Source: AWTP1-13 sp033764875
Lineage (GTDB): Bacteria; Pseudomonadota; Alphaproteobacteria; Rhizobiales; Hyphomicrobiaceae
DNA: 64,000 nt
NCBI GenBank assembly: GCA_033764875.1
Contig: JANRIO010000053.1
Location: forward strand, 6,762-70,761
Direction: 5' to 3'
In this document: positions 51,752 through 61,683 of the stretch, piece by piece
Layout: each line of letters begins with the position of its first letter
Numbering within the stretch: position 1 is the first letter of the stretch
Translations under genes and position numbers: made by a program
The notes under the pieces: model-generated
Databases searched by the model: none
What the model was told of the DNA's origin: nothing
Seen by the model: only the letters and a program-made list of their open reading frames with translations

Positions 51752-52750
51752 TTGCCCGATACGGAGCCGGACTTTTGCCTCTCGACGTCGCGCACGCGCA
51801 TCCGCGAGATCAGGCCCGATGACGCCGCCGTCATGAGCGCGTGGATCGCGCGCGAGCTCCCCGTCGGCGAGACTCTCGCGCGCGCCCTCCCGGATGTGCT
51901 GCGGCGCCTGCTGCAGGCCGGCGTGCTGCGCGGCGGCGCCATCGAGCGCGCCGCGGCGGGGTCCTGGAGCACGCGGCTCGTCGGCTTCGGCCTGTCCGGC
52001 TTCCTCGCCAACGCCTTCGCCGAGGCCTACATCGGCCGGCCGTTCGCCCACCTCGAGCTCACTCTCCTCGATGCCGCCCGCCGCGGCGCCGCATCGCCGG
52101 CGCTGCTCGGCCCCGACGCCATCGCAGCCGCCAACCGCGAGGGCGGCATGACGCTGCTGCCGCTGCTGTGGCTGCAGACGCCGGACACGCCGGGCGATCC
52201 GCAGGCGCGCGAGCTTCTCGACATCAGCCATCACATCTTCCTGCGCCAGCACCGCGGCTATCGCCTCGCCCACATCCTGAAGGAGGCGCCGCTCGAGCGG
52301 GCGCAGTCCTTTCTCCGCGGCGGCTTCAAGGACTGCGGCCGCATTCCTGCCGGCACGCGCCTCGGCTTCTGCGACCGCGTCAGCACGCGCGAGCACGTCG
52401 TCTTCGTGGCGAGCCGCCCCGACTTCGAGACCGAGTGGCCCGGGGCGCTGCTCGATTCCCTCTTCATCTACAATCCGCCGCTCTGCGCCTTCTCCCCGGC
52501 CGAGTGCGAGGTCCTGGCCCGCGCCGAGGGCGGCATGACCGATGCCGAGATCGCCGCCGACCTGCAGATCACGCCCGACGCCGTCGCCAAGCGCTGGCGC
52601 TCGATCTACGCCCGCGTCGCCCGCCACGCGCCCTATGTGCTGCGCGCCGACGCCGCCGCCGCGACGCGCGGCACCGAGAAGCGCCGCCACGTCGCAGCCT
52701 TCGTGCGCGAGCACCCGGAGGAGCTGCGCCCCTACCGCTGGCAGGCGTGA
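51752..52750 (+). CDS. LuxR-type HTH protein with an unrecognised N-terminal domain
   Basis: 332 aa. The last ~90 residues hold a LuxR/GerE-like helix-turn-helix (FSPAECEVLARAEGGMTDAEIAADLQ..., DAVAKRWRSIYARV). The first ~240 residues (LARALPDVLRRLLQAGVLRGGA, FLANAFAEAYIGRPFAHLEL, LLPLLWLQTPD) match no domain I can name. TTG start at 51752 has GGAG 8 nt upstream; the first in-frame ATG is at 51833. Probably a transcription regulator; targets unknown. Followed by convergent fumarase. Confidence 0.7.
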   Translation: MPDTEPDFCLSTSRTRIREIRPDDAAVMSAWIARELPVGETLARALPDVLRRLLQAGVLRGGAIERAAAGSWSTRLVGFGLSGFLANAFAEAYIGRPFAHLELTLLDAARRGAASPALLGPDAIAAANREGGMTLLPLLWLQTPDTPGDPQARELLDISHHIFLRQHRGYRLAHILKEAPLERAQSFLRGGFKDCGRIPAGTRLGFCDRVSTREHVVFVASRPDFETEWPGALLDSLFIYNPPLCAFSPAECEVLARAEGGMTDAEIAADLQITPDAVAKRWRSIYARVARHAPYVLRADAAAATRGTEKRRHVAAFVREHPEELRPYRWQA

Positions 52751-52775
52751 TCGGCGCGGCCTCGGCGGCCTTGGA

Positions 52776-54290
52776 TCAGGAAGTTGCTGCCCCGGCCCGC
52801 CGCGCGCGGAACGCCCGCGGCCCCGTCTCGTGGATCGAGGCCCCGCGCGCATCGATGGCGACGATGACGGGCATGTCCTCCACCTGAAGCTCGCGGATCG
52901 CCTCCATGCCGAGGTCCTCGAAGGCCAGCACGCGCGCCTGCTTGATCGCCTTGGAGATCAGGTAGCCGGCGCCGCCCACCGCGATCAGGTAGACGGCCCC
53001 GTGCCGCGCGATGGCTTGCCGCGTGGCCTCGTCCCGCTCCGCCTTGCCGATCATGCCGAGAAGTCCCGCCGGGCCGAGCATCGCCTCGCTGTAGCGGTCC
53101 ATGCGGTTGGCCGTGGTCGGGCCGGCGGGCCCCACCGCCTCGCCGCGAACCGGGTCGACGGGGCCCACGTAGTAGATCATGCGCCCCTCGAGCGGCACCG
53201 GCAGCGCCTCGCCCCGCGCCATCATCTCGGCCATCCGCCGGTGGGCGGCATCCCGTCCCGTCAGCAGCCGGCCCGACAGCAGCAGCCGCTCGCCGGGCTG
53301 CCACGTCGCCACCTCGTCCCGCGTCAGGCGGTCGAGATCGACCGCGCGCATGCTGCCGCGCGCTGCTGCCGCGATCGCCTGCGGCCAGTCGGCCAGGTCC
53401 GGCATCTCGATCCGCGCCGGACCGCTGCCGTCGAGGCTCAAGTGGATGTGCCGGGTGGCCGCGCAGTTGGGGATCAGGGCGACGGGCATCGAGGCCGCGT
53501 GCGTCGGGAAGGTGCGGATCTTCACGTCGAGCACTGTGGTCGCCCCGCCGAGCCCCTGCGCACCGAGCCCCAGCGCGTTGACCCTGTCGCAGATCTCGAG
53601 CCGCAGCGCCTCGGTCTTGTCGCGCGGGCCCCGGCGCCTCAGCTCGCTCATGTCGAGCGGCTCCATCAGCGCCTCCTTGGCGAGCAGCATCGCCTTCTCG
53701 CAGGTGCCGCCGACGCCGATGCCGAGCACGCCGGGCGGACACCAGCCCGCGCCCAGCGTCGCCACCGTGTCGACCACCCAGCTGGCCACGTCGTCGGCCG
53801 GATTGAGCACGGCAAACCGCGCCTTGTTCTCCGAGCCGCCGCCCTTGGCCGCCAGCGTCATCTCGAGCCCGTCGCCGGCCACGATCTCGGCGGCGACGAC
53901 GGCCGGCGTGTTGTCGCGCGTGTTCGGCCGCAGGAACAGCGGGTCCGCCACGATCGAGGCCCTGAGCGGATTGGCCGGGTCCCGGTAGGCCTGCCGCACG
54001 CCCTCGTCGACGATCTCCTGCAGCCCGCGCGTGCTGTCGATGCGCGCGCCGACGCCGATCTTCACGAACACGTTGACCGTGCCCGTGTCCTGGCACATGG
54101 GGCGCTTGTCGAGGGCGCTCATGCGGGCGTTGAGCAGCAGCTGCCCCATGGCGTCCTTCGCCGCCCCCGCGGGCTCCGCCGCGTAGGCCGCGGCCAGATG
54201 CCGGATGAAATCCGCCGGATGCGTGCAGGCGATGAACTGCAGCCCCTCCCGCACGGAGGCGATGATGTCGGCCTCGCGAAAGCTGCGCAT
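52776..54290 (-). CDS. Fumarate hydratase, class I (single-chain)
   Basis: 504 aa Fe-S enzyme converting fumarate and malate. MCQDTGTVNVFVKIG with a cluster Cys, GIGVGGTCEKAMLLAKEAL, LGLGAQGLGGATTVLDVKI, and in the C-terminal domain GRDAAHRRMAEM and PAGPTTANRMDRY. Start at MRSFREADIIASV; the upstream frame is rejected. A second hydro-lyase of this superfamily is encoded as split subunits at 7.7-10 kb. Confidence 0.93.
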   Translation of the reverse strand: MRSFREADIIASVREGLQFIACTHPADFIRHLAAAYAAEPAGAAKDAMGQLLLNARMSALDKRPMCQDTGTVNVFVKIGVGARIDSTRGLQEIVDEGVRQAYRDPANPLRASIVADPLFLRPNTRDNTPAVVAAEIVAGDGLEMTLAAKGGGSENKARFAVLNPADDVASWVVDTVATLGAGWCPPGVLGIGVGGTCEKAMLLAKEALMEPLDMSELRRRGPRDKTEALRLEICDRVNALGLGAQGLGGATTVLDVKIRTFPTHAASMPVALIPNCAATRHIHLSLDGSGPARIEMPDLADWPQAIAAAARGSMRAVDLDRLTRDEVATWQPGERLLLSGRLLTGRDAAHRRMAEMMARGEALPVPLEGRMIYYVGPVDPVRGEAVGPAGPTTANRMDRYSEAMLGPAGLLGMIGKAERDEATRQAIARHGAVYLIAVGGAGYLISKAIKQARVLAFEDLGMEAIRELQVEDMPVIVAIDARGASIHETGPRAFRARRAGAATS

Positions 54291-54379
54291 GGGGGCCTCG
54301 CCGGCGGATGGATCTCTGTCCTTGTCTACGGCACCCGCCCGCCGGCGTCGAGGCAGCGTCCGCGACCTTCCAAAACGGA

Positions 54380-54404
54380 AACGGAGCGGCATGACCGCTC
54401 CGTT
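54380..54404 (-). terminator. Terminator of the petABC operon
   Basis: Perfect 10-bp AACGGAGCGG / CCGCTCCGTT stem with a 5-nt loop, 37 nt beyond the petC stop and followed on the minus strand by a T-rich TTCCGTTTTGG. Confidence 0.65.
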
Positions 54405-54441
54405 CGGCACTCGGCAGGGGGCTTGGCCCGGGCCGTCCCGC

Positions 54442-55335
54442 TCAGTGCGGGACGTCCTTCCAGATCCGGCGCTTGGCGGCACCCAGGAGACCCGCGGTGA
54501 CGCACAGGTAGAGAACGACCAGAAGACCCAGCCGCTTGCGCTCCTCGAGCCGCGGATCGGCGATCCACGACAGGAACGCCGTCACGTCCTTGGCGTAGTT
54601 CTCAACCGTCGCCGGGGTGTCGTCGTCATACTTCACCAGCCCGTCGCCGCCCGCGAACGGATTGGGCATGGCCGTCTGGTTGCCCGGGAAGGCGGTGTTG
54701 TAGTTCATGAAGTCGCCGAGCTTGTAGCCCGCCGGCGGCGTCTTGTAGCCGGTGATGAAGCTGTACAGGTAGTCCGAGCCGGCCTCCTGGTAGCCGGTGA
54801 CGATGTCGGCCGCGAGCCGCACGGGGAACATGTAGAACGGCGCGTTGCTTTCGATGCCCCGCGCCTTGGTGATCAGCGACAGGTCGGGCGGCAGCGCGCC
54901 GTTCTGCGAGGCGCGCGCCTCGTTGTCGTTCTTGTAGGGTGAGGGCATGTAGTCGGAGAGGATGGCCGGCCGCTTCTTGACCTTGCCGTCGTCATCGGGC
55001 GCCGCGTCGACTTGGTAGGTGGCGGCGAGCGACTTCACGGCGGCCTCGGGGAACTCCGGCCCGCCCTTCTCGGTGAGATTGCGGAACGCGAGCCGCTTCA
55101 GGCCGTGGCAGCGCGAGCAGACCTCGACGTACACCTTGAAGCCACGCTGCAGCTGCGCGTTGTCGAAGCTGCCGCGCAGGCCGCCGAACGACCAGCGCTG
55201 CGCATTGATCTCCTGGTGGTGGGCCTCGTCCCCGGCGGCGCGCACGGCGGGAACGGACAGCGCGCTGGCTGCGAGCACGATTGCCACAGCTGCGGCGCCG
55301 CGCGCGGAGACGGAACGGATGTGCGACCTGATCAT
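54442..55335 (-). CDS. petC: Cytochrome c1 of the bc1 complex
   Basis: 297 aa. Signal peptide ending near VPAVRAA, haem site CSRCHGLKRLAFRNL, a loop with PNPFAGGDGLVKYDD, the sixth-ligand Met probably in TAMPNPFAG, and a C-terminal anchor LGLLVVLYLCVTAGLLGAA with positively charged tail. Accepts electrons from the Rieske centre and passes them to cytochrome c. Start at MIRSHIRS chosen as signal n-region; an ATG 5 codons upstream is possible. Separate gene, not fused to cytochrome b. 16 nt after petB. Confidence 0.94.
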   Translation of the reverse strand: MIRSHIRSVSARGAAAVAIVLAASALSVPAVRAAGDEAHHQEINAQRWSFGGLRGSFDNAQLQRGFKVYVEVCSRCHGLKRLAFRNLTEKGGPEFPEAAVKSLAATYQVDAAPDDDGKVKKRPAILSDYMPSPYKNDNEARASQNGALPPDLSLITKARGIESNAPFYMFPVRLAADIVTGYQEAGSDYLYSFITGYKTPPAGYKLGDFMNYNTAFPGNQTAMPNPFAGGDGLVKYDDDTPATVENYAKDVTAFLSWIADPRLEERKRLGLLVVLYLCVTAGLLGAAKRRIWKDVPH

Positions 55336-55351
55336 TGCGTTTGCCCCCACG

Positions 55352-56635
55352 TCAGCGCCGCTCGGGAGCCGCGACGGCTTCCGCCTTCAGCGGTCCGCCG
55401 CCCTTGCCCAGAACCGATTCCGCGATGGACCGCGGCAGTTTCGATGGTGTCTCGAGCACGCCCACGATCGGCATGATGATCAGGAAGTGCAGGAAGTAGT
55501 AGGCCGTGAACACGCGCGCCCAGGCGATGTAGACGCCCTCCGCCGGCTTCGCCCCGAGGTAGCCCAGCGCCACCACTGTGATCACGAGCAGCCAGAAGAA
55601 CCACTTGTACAGCGGCCGGTACTTGGCCGAGCGCACGCGCGAGGTATCGAGCCACGGCACGAAACACAGGATCAGGATCGACGAGAACATAGCGACCACG
55701 CCGAGCAGCTTGTTCGGGATCGCGCGCAGGATGGCGTAGTAGGGCAGGAAGTACCACTCCGGCACGATGTGCGGCGGTGTCGAGAGCGGGTTCGCCTCGA
55801 TGTAGTTGTCGGCGTGTCCGAGGTAGTCCGGCAGGAAGAATGCGAACCACACGAACAGGATCATGAACACCGACAGGCCGAAGGCGTCCTTCATGACGGC
55901 GTAGGGCGCCATCGGCACGCTGTCGGACGCCGTCTTGATCTCGAGGCCCGTCGGGTTGTTCTGGCCGACCACGTGCAGCGCCCAGATGTGCAGGCCGACC
56001 ACGCCCGCGATCACGAACGGCAGCAGGTAGTGCAGCGAGAAGAAGCGGTTGAGCGTCGCCCCCGACACCGAGTAGCCGCCCCACAGCCACTGCACGATCC
56101 GCGTGCCGAGGCCGGGCACCACGGAATCGACGGAGGAGAACAGGTTGGTGATCACCGTCACCGCCCAGAAGCTCATCTGCCCCCACGGCAGCGAGTAGCC
56201 CATGAAGGCCGTCGCCATCATCAGGAGGAAGATCACGACGCCGAGGATCCAGAGGATCTCGCGCGGCGCCTTGTAGGAGCCGTAGTAGAGGCCGCGGGCG
56301 ATGTGGATGTAGACCGCGAGGAAGAACATCGAGGCGCCGACCGCGTGCAGGTTGCGGATCAGCCAGCCGTAGTTCACGTCGCGGCGGATGTGCTCGACGC
56401 TGTTGAAGGCGTCTGCCGCCGTCGGCGCGTAGTGCATGGCGAGCACGATGCCCGTGACGATCTGCGACGCCAGGAAGAAGGTCAGGATGCCGCCGACGGT
56501 CCACAGGTAGTTGAGGTTGCGCGGCGTCGGGAAGTCCACGAACTGCCCGTGCATCAGGCGCGGCACCGGGAGCCGCTCGTCGAGCCACTTGCCGATGCGG
56601 CTCGTGGGACGGAAAGTCGATTCGTGCGAGGCCAT
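55352..56635 (-). CDS. petB: Cytochrome b of the bc1 complex
   Basis: 427 aa, eight helices. Haem ligand pairs are in HAVGASMFFLAVYIHIARG and LPFVIAGVVGLHIWALHVVG; the Qo-site PEWY motif appears as VPEWYFLPYYAILRAIPNK. Transfers electrons across the membrane in the Q cycle. Central gene of petABC. Confidence 0.96.
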   Translation of the reverse strand: MASHESTFRPTSRIGKWLDERLPVPRLMHGQFVDFPTPRNLNYLWTVGGILTFFLASQIVTGIVLAMHYAPTAADAFNSVEHIRRDVNYGWLIRNLHAVGASMFFLAVYIHIARGLYYGSYKAPREILWILGVVIFLLMMATAFMGYSLPWGQMSFWAVTVITNLFSSVDSVVPGLGTRIVQWLWGGYSVSGATLNRFFSLHYLLPFVIAGVVGLHIWALHVVGQNNPTGLEIKTASDSVPMAPYAVMKDAFGLSVFMILFVWFAFFLPDYLGHADNYIEANPLSTPPHIVPEWYFLPYYAILRAIPNKLLGVVAMFSSILILCFVPWLDTSRVRSAKYRPLYKWFFWLLVITVVALGYLGAKPAEGVYIAWARVFTAYYFLHFLIIMPIVGVLETPSKLPRSIAESVLGKGGGPLKAEAVAAPERR

Positions 56636-56648
56636 CTTCGGGTCTTCC

Positions 56649-57224
56649 TCAGCCGATCTTGATCTTCGTGGCGGACACGAAATCGTAGGGCGGAATCTCG
56701 AGGTTGCGCGGCGCCGGGCCTCTGCGGATGCGGCCCGCCGTATCGTAGTGCGAGCCGTGGCAGGGGCAGAACCAGCCGCCGAAGTCGCCCTTGGCGTCGG
56801 CCATCGACTGGCCCTTGGGGATGCAGCCCAGGTGCGTGCAGATGCCGACCAGCACCAGCCAGTTCTCGTGCCCCTTCTTGGTCCGGTTGGCGTCCGTGGC
56901 AGGCGTGCGCTCGGGCAGCGCGTCGTTGCGCGCGCTGTCGTCGGGGAGCTCGGCGACCTTCACCTCCTGCGCGGCCTTCACCTCGTCGCGCGTGCGGTTG
57001 CGGATGAACACGGGCTTGCCGCGCCACACCACCGTGATGGCCTGCCCTTCCTTCACCGGGGCGAGATCGACCTCCGTCGAGGCCAGCGCCGTCGCCGACG
57101 CGTCAGGATTCATCTGGCTGATGAAAGGCCACAGCGCCATGGCGCCGCCGACCCCCGCGAAGGCCTGCGCCGCCACCACGATGAAATCGCGGCGGCTGGT
57201 TCCGTCCGCACTTGAAGACGACAA
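56649..57224 (-). CDS. petA: Ubiquinol-cytochrome c reductase Rieske iron-sulfur subunit
   Basis: 191 aa. Twin-arginine signal/anchor (SSADGTSRRDFIVVAAQAF), and cluster-binding boxes CTHLGC and CPCHGSHYD with the two Cys and two His ligands. The best start is a TTG at 57224, with AGGGAGG 6 nt upstream; no ATG exists in range, and a GTG at 57260 lacks a ribosome site. First gene of petABC, divergent from trmL. Confidence 0.94.
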   Translation of the reverse strand: MSSSSADGTSRRDFIVVAAQAFAGVGGAMALWPFISQMNPDASATALASTEVDLAPVKEGQAITVVWRGKPVFIRNRTRDEVKAAQEVKVAELPDDSARNDALPERTPATDANRTKKGHENWLVLVGICTHLGCIPKGQSMADAKGDFGGWFCPCHGSHYDTAGRIRRGPAPRNLEIPPYDFVSATKIKIG

Positions 57225-57503
57225 ATTCGGCCTCCCTTTGTAGTCCCTGGCCTCGCGCACGGCAGCACGAGCCGTGCCGCGGCTCGAAGGGCAATCTGCA
57301 GGCGAAGCAGAATGTCTAGGACTACCCCCGGCCGCCCCAACTGGACGTTTTGACGCGCGTTCTTTTTACATTCTTCGAAATCCAGCACAAGGCTATCGAC
57401 ACGCATCCGCGCGGGCAATTTGGCGCACGCAAAGAAAGCCACCGTTCGCGCGCTAAACGGTTGCCATCGTTCAGCAAGCACAGCCCCCAGCACGCAGGCG
57501 TCC

Positions 57504-57968
57504 ATGCGCATTGGCCTCTACCAGCCGGACATCCCCCAGAACACCGGCACCATCCTGCGCATGGCGGCCTGCCTGCGCGTGCCCGTCGACGTCATCATGC
57601 CGACCGGCTTCGACCTGTCGGACCGGGCCTTGCGCCGCGCCGCGCTGGATTACCTCGCTCACGCGCAGATCCGCCGCCACGCCGATTTCGCGGCCTTCGA
57701 CGCCTGGCGGCGCGGCGACGGCCACCGCCTCGTCGCGCTGTCCGCCCGCGCCGAGACCCGCCACGTGGATTTCGCCTTCGCGCCGGGCGACATCCTGCTG
57801 CTGGGCCGCGAGAGCGCCGGCCTGCCCGAGGCCGTGCACGCGGCCGCCGACGCCCGCGTGCGCATCCCCATTGCCCCGCCCCTGCGCTCGCTCAACATCG
57901 CCGTTGCCGCCGCCATCGCCCTCGGCGAGGCCCTCCGCCAGACCGGGCGTTTTCCGAGCGGGGCCTAG
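57504..57968 (+). CDS. trmL: tRNA (cytidine(34)-2'-O)-methyltransferase
   Basis: 154 aa SPOUT enzyme methylating the wobble base of leucine tRNAs. YQPDIPQNTGTILRMAACL, LLLGRESAGLPEAVH and the knot segment IPIAPPLRSLNIAVAAAIAL with GEALRQ are typical of TrmL/YibK. Start MRIGLYQPDI; upstream frame rejected. Divergent from petABC, an arrangement I recall from Rhizobiales. Confidence 0.93.
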   Translation: MRIGLYQPDIPQNTGTILRMAACLRVPVDVIMPTGFDLSDRALRRAALDYLAHAQIRRHADFAAFDAWRRGDGHRLVALSARAETRHVDFAFAPGDILLLGRESAGLPEAVHAAADARVRIPIAPPLRSLNIAVAAAIALGEALRQTGRFPSGA

Positions 57969-58112
57969 GGTGCCTACAGACTACGACACTCGTCTCGCAA
58001 GCGATGCCCCCGAGGTCTCGGTCGTCCCGCGGGCGCCCAGCACAGACGACGTGCCGCACCGCAACATCGACGGACAAGCCCCTCTTCGATCGTTTATTGT
58101 AGCTAAAAAATG

Positions 58113-58125
58113 TCAACATTGCTTC
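58113..58125 (+). promoter_or_regulatory. Element shared with the TonB receptor upstream region
   Basis: TCAACATTGCTTC, matching TCAACATTGTTTC at 39308-39320 in 12 of 13 bases and lying 10 nt before the PepSY gene. Its left partner is only a partial IRO half-site. Confidence 0.35.
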
Positions 58126-58135
58126 GAGACCGGTC

Positions 58136-59059
58136 ATGAAGCCCTGGCTCCTGAGACTGCATCGCTGGCTGGCGCTGGCGTTCGCCGTGCCGCTGCTGGT
58201 GGTGATCGCCACCGGGCTGGTGCTGTCCGTCGAGCCCTCCCTGGTGATGGGCTCCATCAAGCCCGGCACGCTGACGCCCGACAGGCTCGCGGCGCTGATC
58301 GCCCGCCACGATCCGGGCGGCCAGGCTCGCGGCCTCAGCCATCGCAGCTACGACGGCACCCTCACCATCGGCGGCGGCCGCGGCAATGCCGGCGTCGTCG
58401 TTGATCTGGCGAGCGGAGAGAGGCTCGCCGGGCCGAGCCGCCTCGCGAGGCTGCTCGGCACCACCCGCGGTCTGCACGAGCGCCTCCTCATCGACGCCGG
58501 CTGGCTCGTCATCGCCTCGACCGCGGTCATGCTGGCGCTGATCGCGCTCGGCCTGCTGTTGGGCCTGCCGCGCTTCTCCAACACGCTCTCCGGCTGGCAC
58601 CGCGGCGTCGCCTGGGTGCTGCTTCCCCTGGTCGTGCTGTCGCCGCTGTCGGGCCTGCTGATGTCGATGCGCATCGGCGGACCGCCCGCCGGTCCCGGCA
58701 GCCCGCCCCAGGCCGGCGAGGCACGTCCCATGCGCCTGCCCGATGCGCTGCGCGCGCTTGGCCGCGAGCACGACCTGTCCGGGCTCATCTGGGTGCGGCC
58801 CTTGCGCGGCCAGACGCTGGCGCGCATCGCCGAGGCCGGCGAGTACCGCATCTACGCCGTGACGCCGGCAGGGGTGGTGCTCCAGGGCCGCAACTGGCCC
58901 CGCCTTTGGCACGAGGGCAACTTCGCCGGCCACTACTCCGCGGCCCTCAACGTCGTAACCTCGCTGGCGCTCCTCCTGCTCCTCGTCACCGGCGTCTGGA
59001 TCTGGGCGCGACGGCGCCTGCGGCGCAGACGGCGCATCCGCCCGGCGCTGGCAGCCTAG
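58136..59059 (+). CDS. PepSY-associated transmembrane protein (putative iron-uptake reductase)
   Basis: 307 aa, four helices in a PepSY_TM layout: N-terminal LHRWLALAFAVPLLVVIATGLVLS, two central helices (LVIASTAVMLALIALGLLLG and a second after the SGWHRGVAWVLLPLVVL segment), and the C-terminal HYSAALNVVTSLALLLLLVTG. His residues in LHRW, GLHER, WHRG and GHYS are placed for haem binding. Family members reduce ferric siderophores or are co-regulated with TonB receptors. A motif shared with the receptor at 39.3 kb supports an iron link. Confidence 0.82.
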   Translation: MKPWLLRLHRWLALAFAVPLLVVIATGLVLSVEPSLVMGSIKPGTLTPDRLAALIARHDPGGQARGLSHRSYDGTLTIGGGRGNAGVVVDLASGERLAGPSRLARLLGTTRGLHERLLIDAGWLVIASTAVMLALIALGLLLGLPRFSNTLSGWHRGVAWVLLPLVVLSPLSGLLMSMRIGGPPAGPGSPPQAGEARPMRLPDALRALGREHDLSGLIWVRPLRGQTLARIAEAGEYRIYAVTPAGVVLQGRNWPRLWHEGNFAGHYSAALNVVTSLALLLLLVTGVWIWARRRLRRRRRIRPALAA

Positions 59060-59229
59060 AAGCCTCGTCTCGGCGGAGCAAAGGGCATCCCGAGCAGACC
59101 GGCGATCAAGGCCGCGACGAGCGAGCCGATCAGCACCAGGATGATGGTCGCGGGGATCGCCGCGATGGCCCATTTGACGAAGATCACCACCAGCCGCCAG
59201 AAGGGAATCTTGATGTCGGTAATTTCCAT
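59056..59229 (-). CDS. Small membrane protein of unknown function
   Basis: 57 aa. MEITDIKIPFWRLVVIFVKWAI then an Ala/Ile-rich helix through PATIILVLIGSLVAALIAGL and a basic tail. No known family assigned with certainty. Overlaps the stop of the PepSY gene by 4 nt tail-to-tail. The open frame extends upstream to 59535 but only this part looks coding. Confidence 0.6.
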   Translation of the reverse strand: MEITDIKIPFWRLVVIFVKWAIAAIPATIILVLIGSLVAALIAGLLGMPFAPPRRGF

Positions 59230-59533
59230 GATCAAATCCGCCCTGCAATGCTCGGAAGCCTGACTTGAGAAACGTGATGGAGCAGTAATCGCCGCGATGA
59301 TTGCAGCTCGCGCCGCTGCAGGCAATGCCCGGCGATCACGCCGGCGGCGTCTGCAGTCCGACTGAGGACGGCAGGCCACGCAGGCCCCGGACCGCGAGCG
59401 GTCGCGACGCGCCTCGTTTCGCGACATCCGCCGGCCCCTCGGCAGGCTCCTCCCCACGCCGCCCCGCGCGACAACGCCCGTTCGCTTGCTGTAGTCTTGC
59501 GGCACCGCAGGTGAATCGAGGGAGAGTGGGCGC
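59230..59533. other. 304-bp gene-free stretch before mtnP
   Basis: GC-rich; GAGGGAGAG for mtnP at its right end. No convincing ORF, RNA or repeat was seen. Confidence 0.4.
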
Positions 59534-60412
<879 letters not shown>

Positions 60413-60419
60413 GCGGCGC

Positions 60420-60444
60420 CCGGCCCCTCCCTCGCGCGGGCCGG
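60420..60444 (+). terminator. Possible hairpin after mtnP
   Basis: CCGGCCC / GGGCCGG 7-bp arms around an 11-nt loop a few bases past the stop. Weak evidence, no U-run. Confidence 0.3.
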
Positions 60445-60619
60445 CACTGGGTCGATCAAAGTCTGCGCAGTCTCCTGCACGTCTGCCCTCGGCGGGGCAC
60501 AGCGTGACGCGAAACACCGCGCACCCGCCAATTCGGACGCGCGCCCGTCATCGTCGCTTGAGGCCGCCTCCTGGCGCCGATAGCGTCCGGCATCTCCCCG
60601 ATTGTCCGGACCTCTCCGC

Positions 60620-61594
60620 ATGCGACTGATGGCTGCCGTCCTCCTGCTCCTGCTCTCCGTCCTCCTCCCCGGGGCCCACGCCCAAACCTATCCCGAGCGC
60701 CCCGTCACGCTGGTCGTCCCGTTTGCGGCCGGCGGCCCGAGCGACGCCATCGCCCGCGTCCTCGCCCAGCGCATGAGCCAGGATCTAAAGCAGCAGATCG
60801 TCGTCGAGAACGTCGCCGGCGTCGGCGGCACGCTCGGCTCGGCTCGCGTCGCCAAGGCGGCCCCCGACGGCTACACGCTGCTTATCAACGACCTGGCGCT
60901 TCCCTCCGCACCCCTCCTCAAGCGCAATCTCACCTTCAACGTCCGCACCGATCTTGCCCCCATCGGCGTGCTCAATACCGGCCCGATGGTCCTGATCGCG
61001 CGCCGCACGCTCGGCATCGCCTCGATCGGCGAGCTGTCGCGCCGCATGCAGGCGGACCAGGCGCCCCTCAACCTCGGCCACTCCGGCGTCGGCTCGAACT
61101 CGCACATGTGCGGCCTGCTCCTCCAGGCGAGCATCGGTGCGAAGGTGACGGAGGTCGCCTACCGCGGCGCCGGGCCCGCCATGAACGACCTCGTCGGCGG
61201 CACCCTCGACATCATGTGCGAGCAGACCGCGACCGCGCTGCCCCAGGTGCAGGGCGGCAGCATCGTGGCACTGGCCGTGACGTCGGCGCAGCGTCTGCCG
61301 CCCCTGTCGGATGTGCCGACCATGATCGAGGCGGGTCACCCCGCGTTCCACTTCGTGCTCTGGCACGGGCTCTATGCGCCGGCCGGCACGCCGCAGCCGG
61401 TCATCGACACGCTGTCGAGGGCGCTCAACGCCAGCCTCGATGACGCCGAAATCCGCAAGCGCTACGCGGACATGGGCCGCTCGGAGTTGCCCGCCCAGGA
61501 GCGCACGCCCGCCGCCCACAAGGCCCGCCTCGAGGCGGAGATCGAGCGCCTGCGCGGGCTGTTGCAGTCCGCCGGGGTGAAACCGCAGGACTGA
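60620..61594 (+). CDS. Bug/TctC-family solute-binding protein (third copy)
   Basis: 324 aa. Signal peptide MRLMAAVLLLLLSVLLPGAHAQ, then VTLVVPFAAGGPSDAIAR, VVENVAGVGG, AAPDGYTLL, LGHSGVGSNSH, EVAYRGAGPAMNDLVGGTLD and LPPLSDVPTMIEAG. Start at 60620. No transporter membrane subunits nearby, no catabolic operon attached; a SET-domain gene follows 89 nt later. Ligand unknown. Confidence 0.87.
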   Translation: MRLMAAVLLLLLSVLLPGAHAQTYPERPVTLVVPFAAGGPSDAIARVLAQRMSQDLKQQIVVENVAGVGGTLGSARVAKAAPDGYTLLINDLALPSAPLLKRNLTFNVRTDLAPIGVLNTGPMVLIARRTLGIASIGELSRRMQADQAPLNLGHSGVGSNSHMCGLLLQASIGAKVTEVAYRGAGPAMNDLVGGTLDIMCEQTATALPQVQGGSIVALAVTSAQRLPPLSDVPTMIEAGHPAFHFVLWHGLYAPAGTPQPVIDTLSRALNASLDDAEIRKRYADMGRSELPAQERTPAAHKARLEAEIERLRGLLQSAGVKPQD

Positions 61595-61683
61595 GGCGGC
61601 CCGAGGCCGCGCCCGGGCTTCCGTCACGCCGCGATCCGCGCTATGCGCCTGCCCTGTCGCAACGGGGAAGGCGAGGCCGCGCC

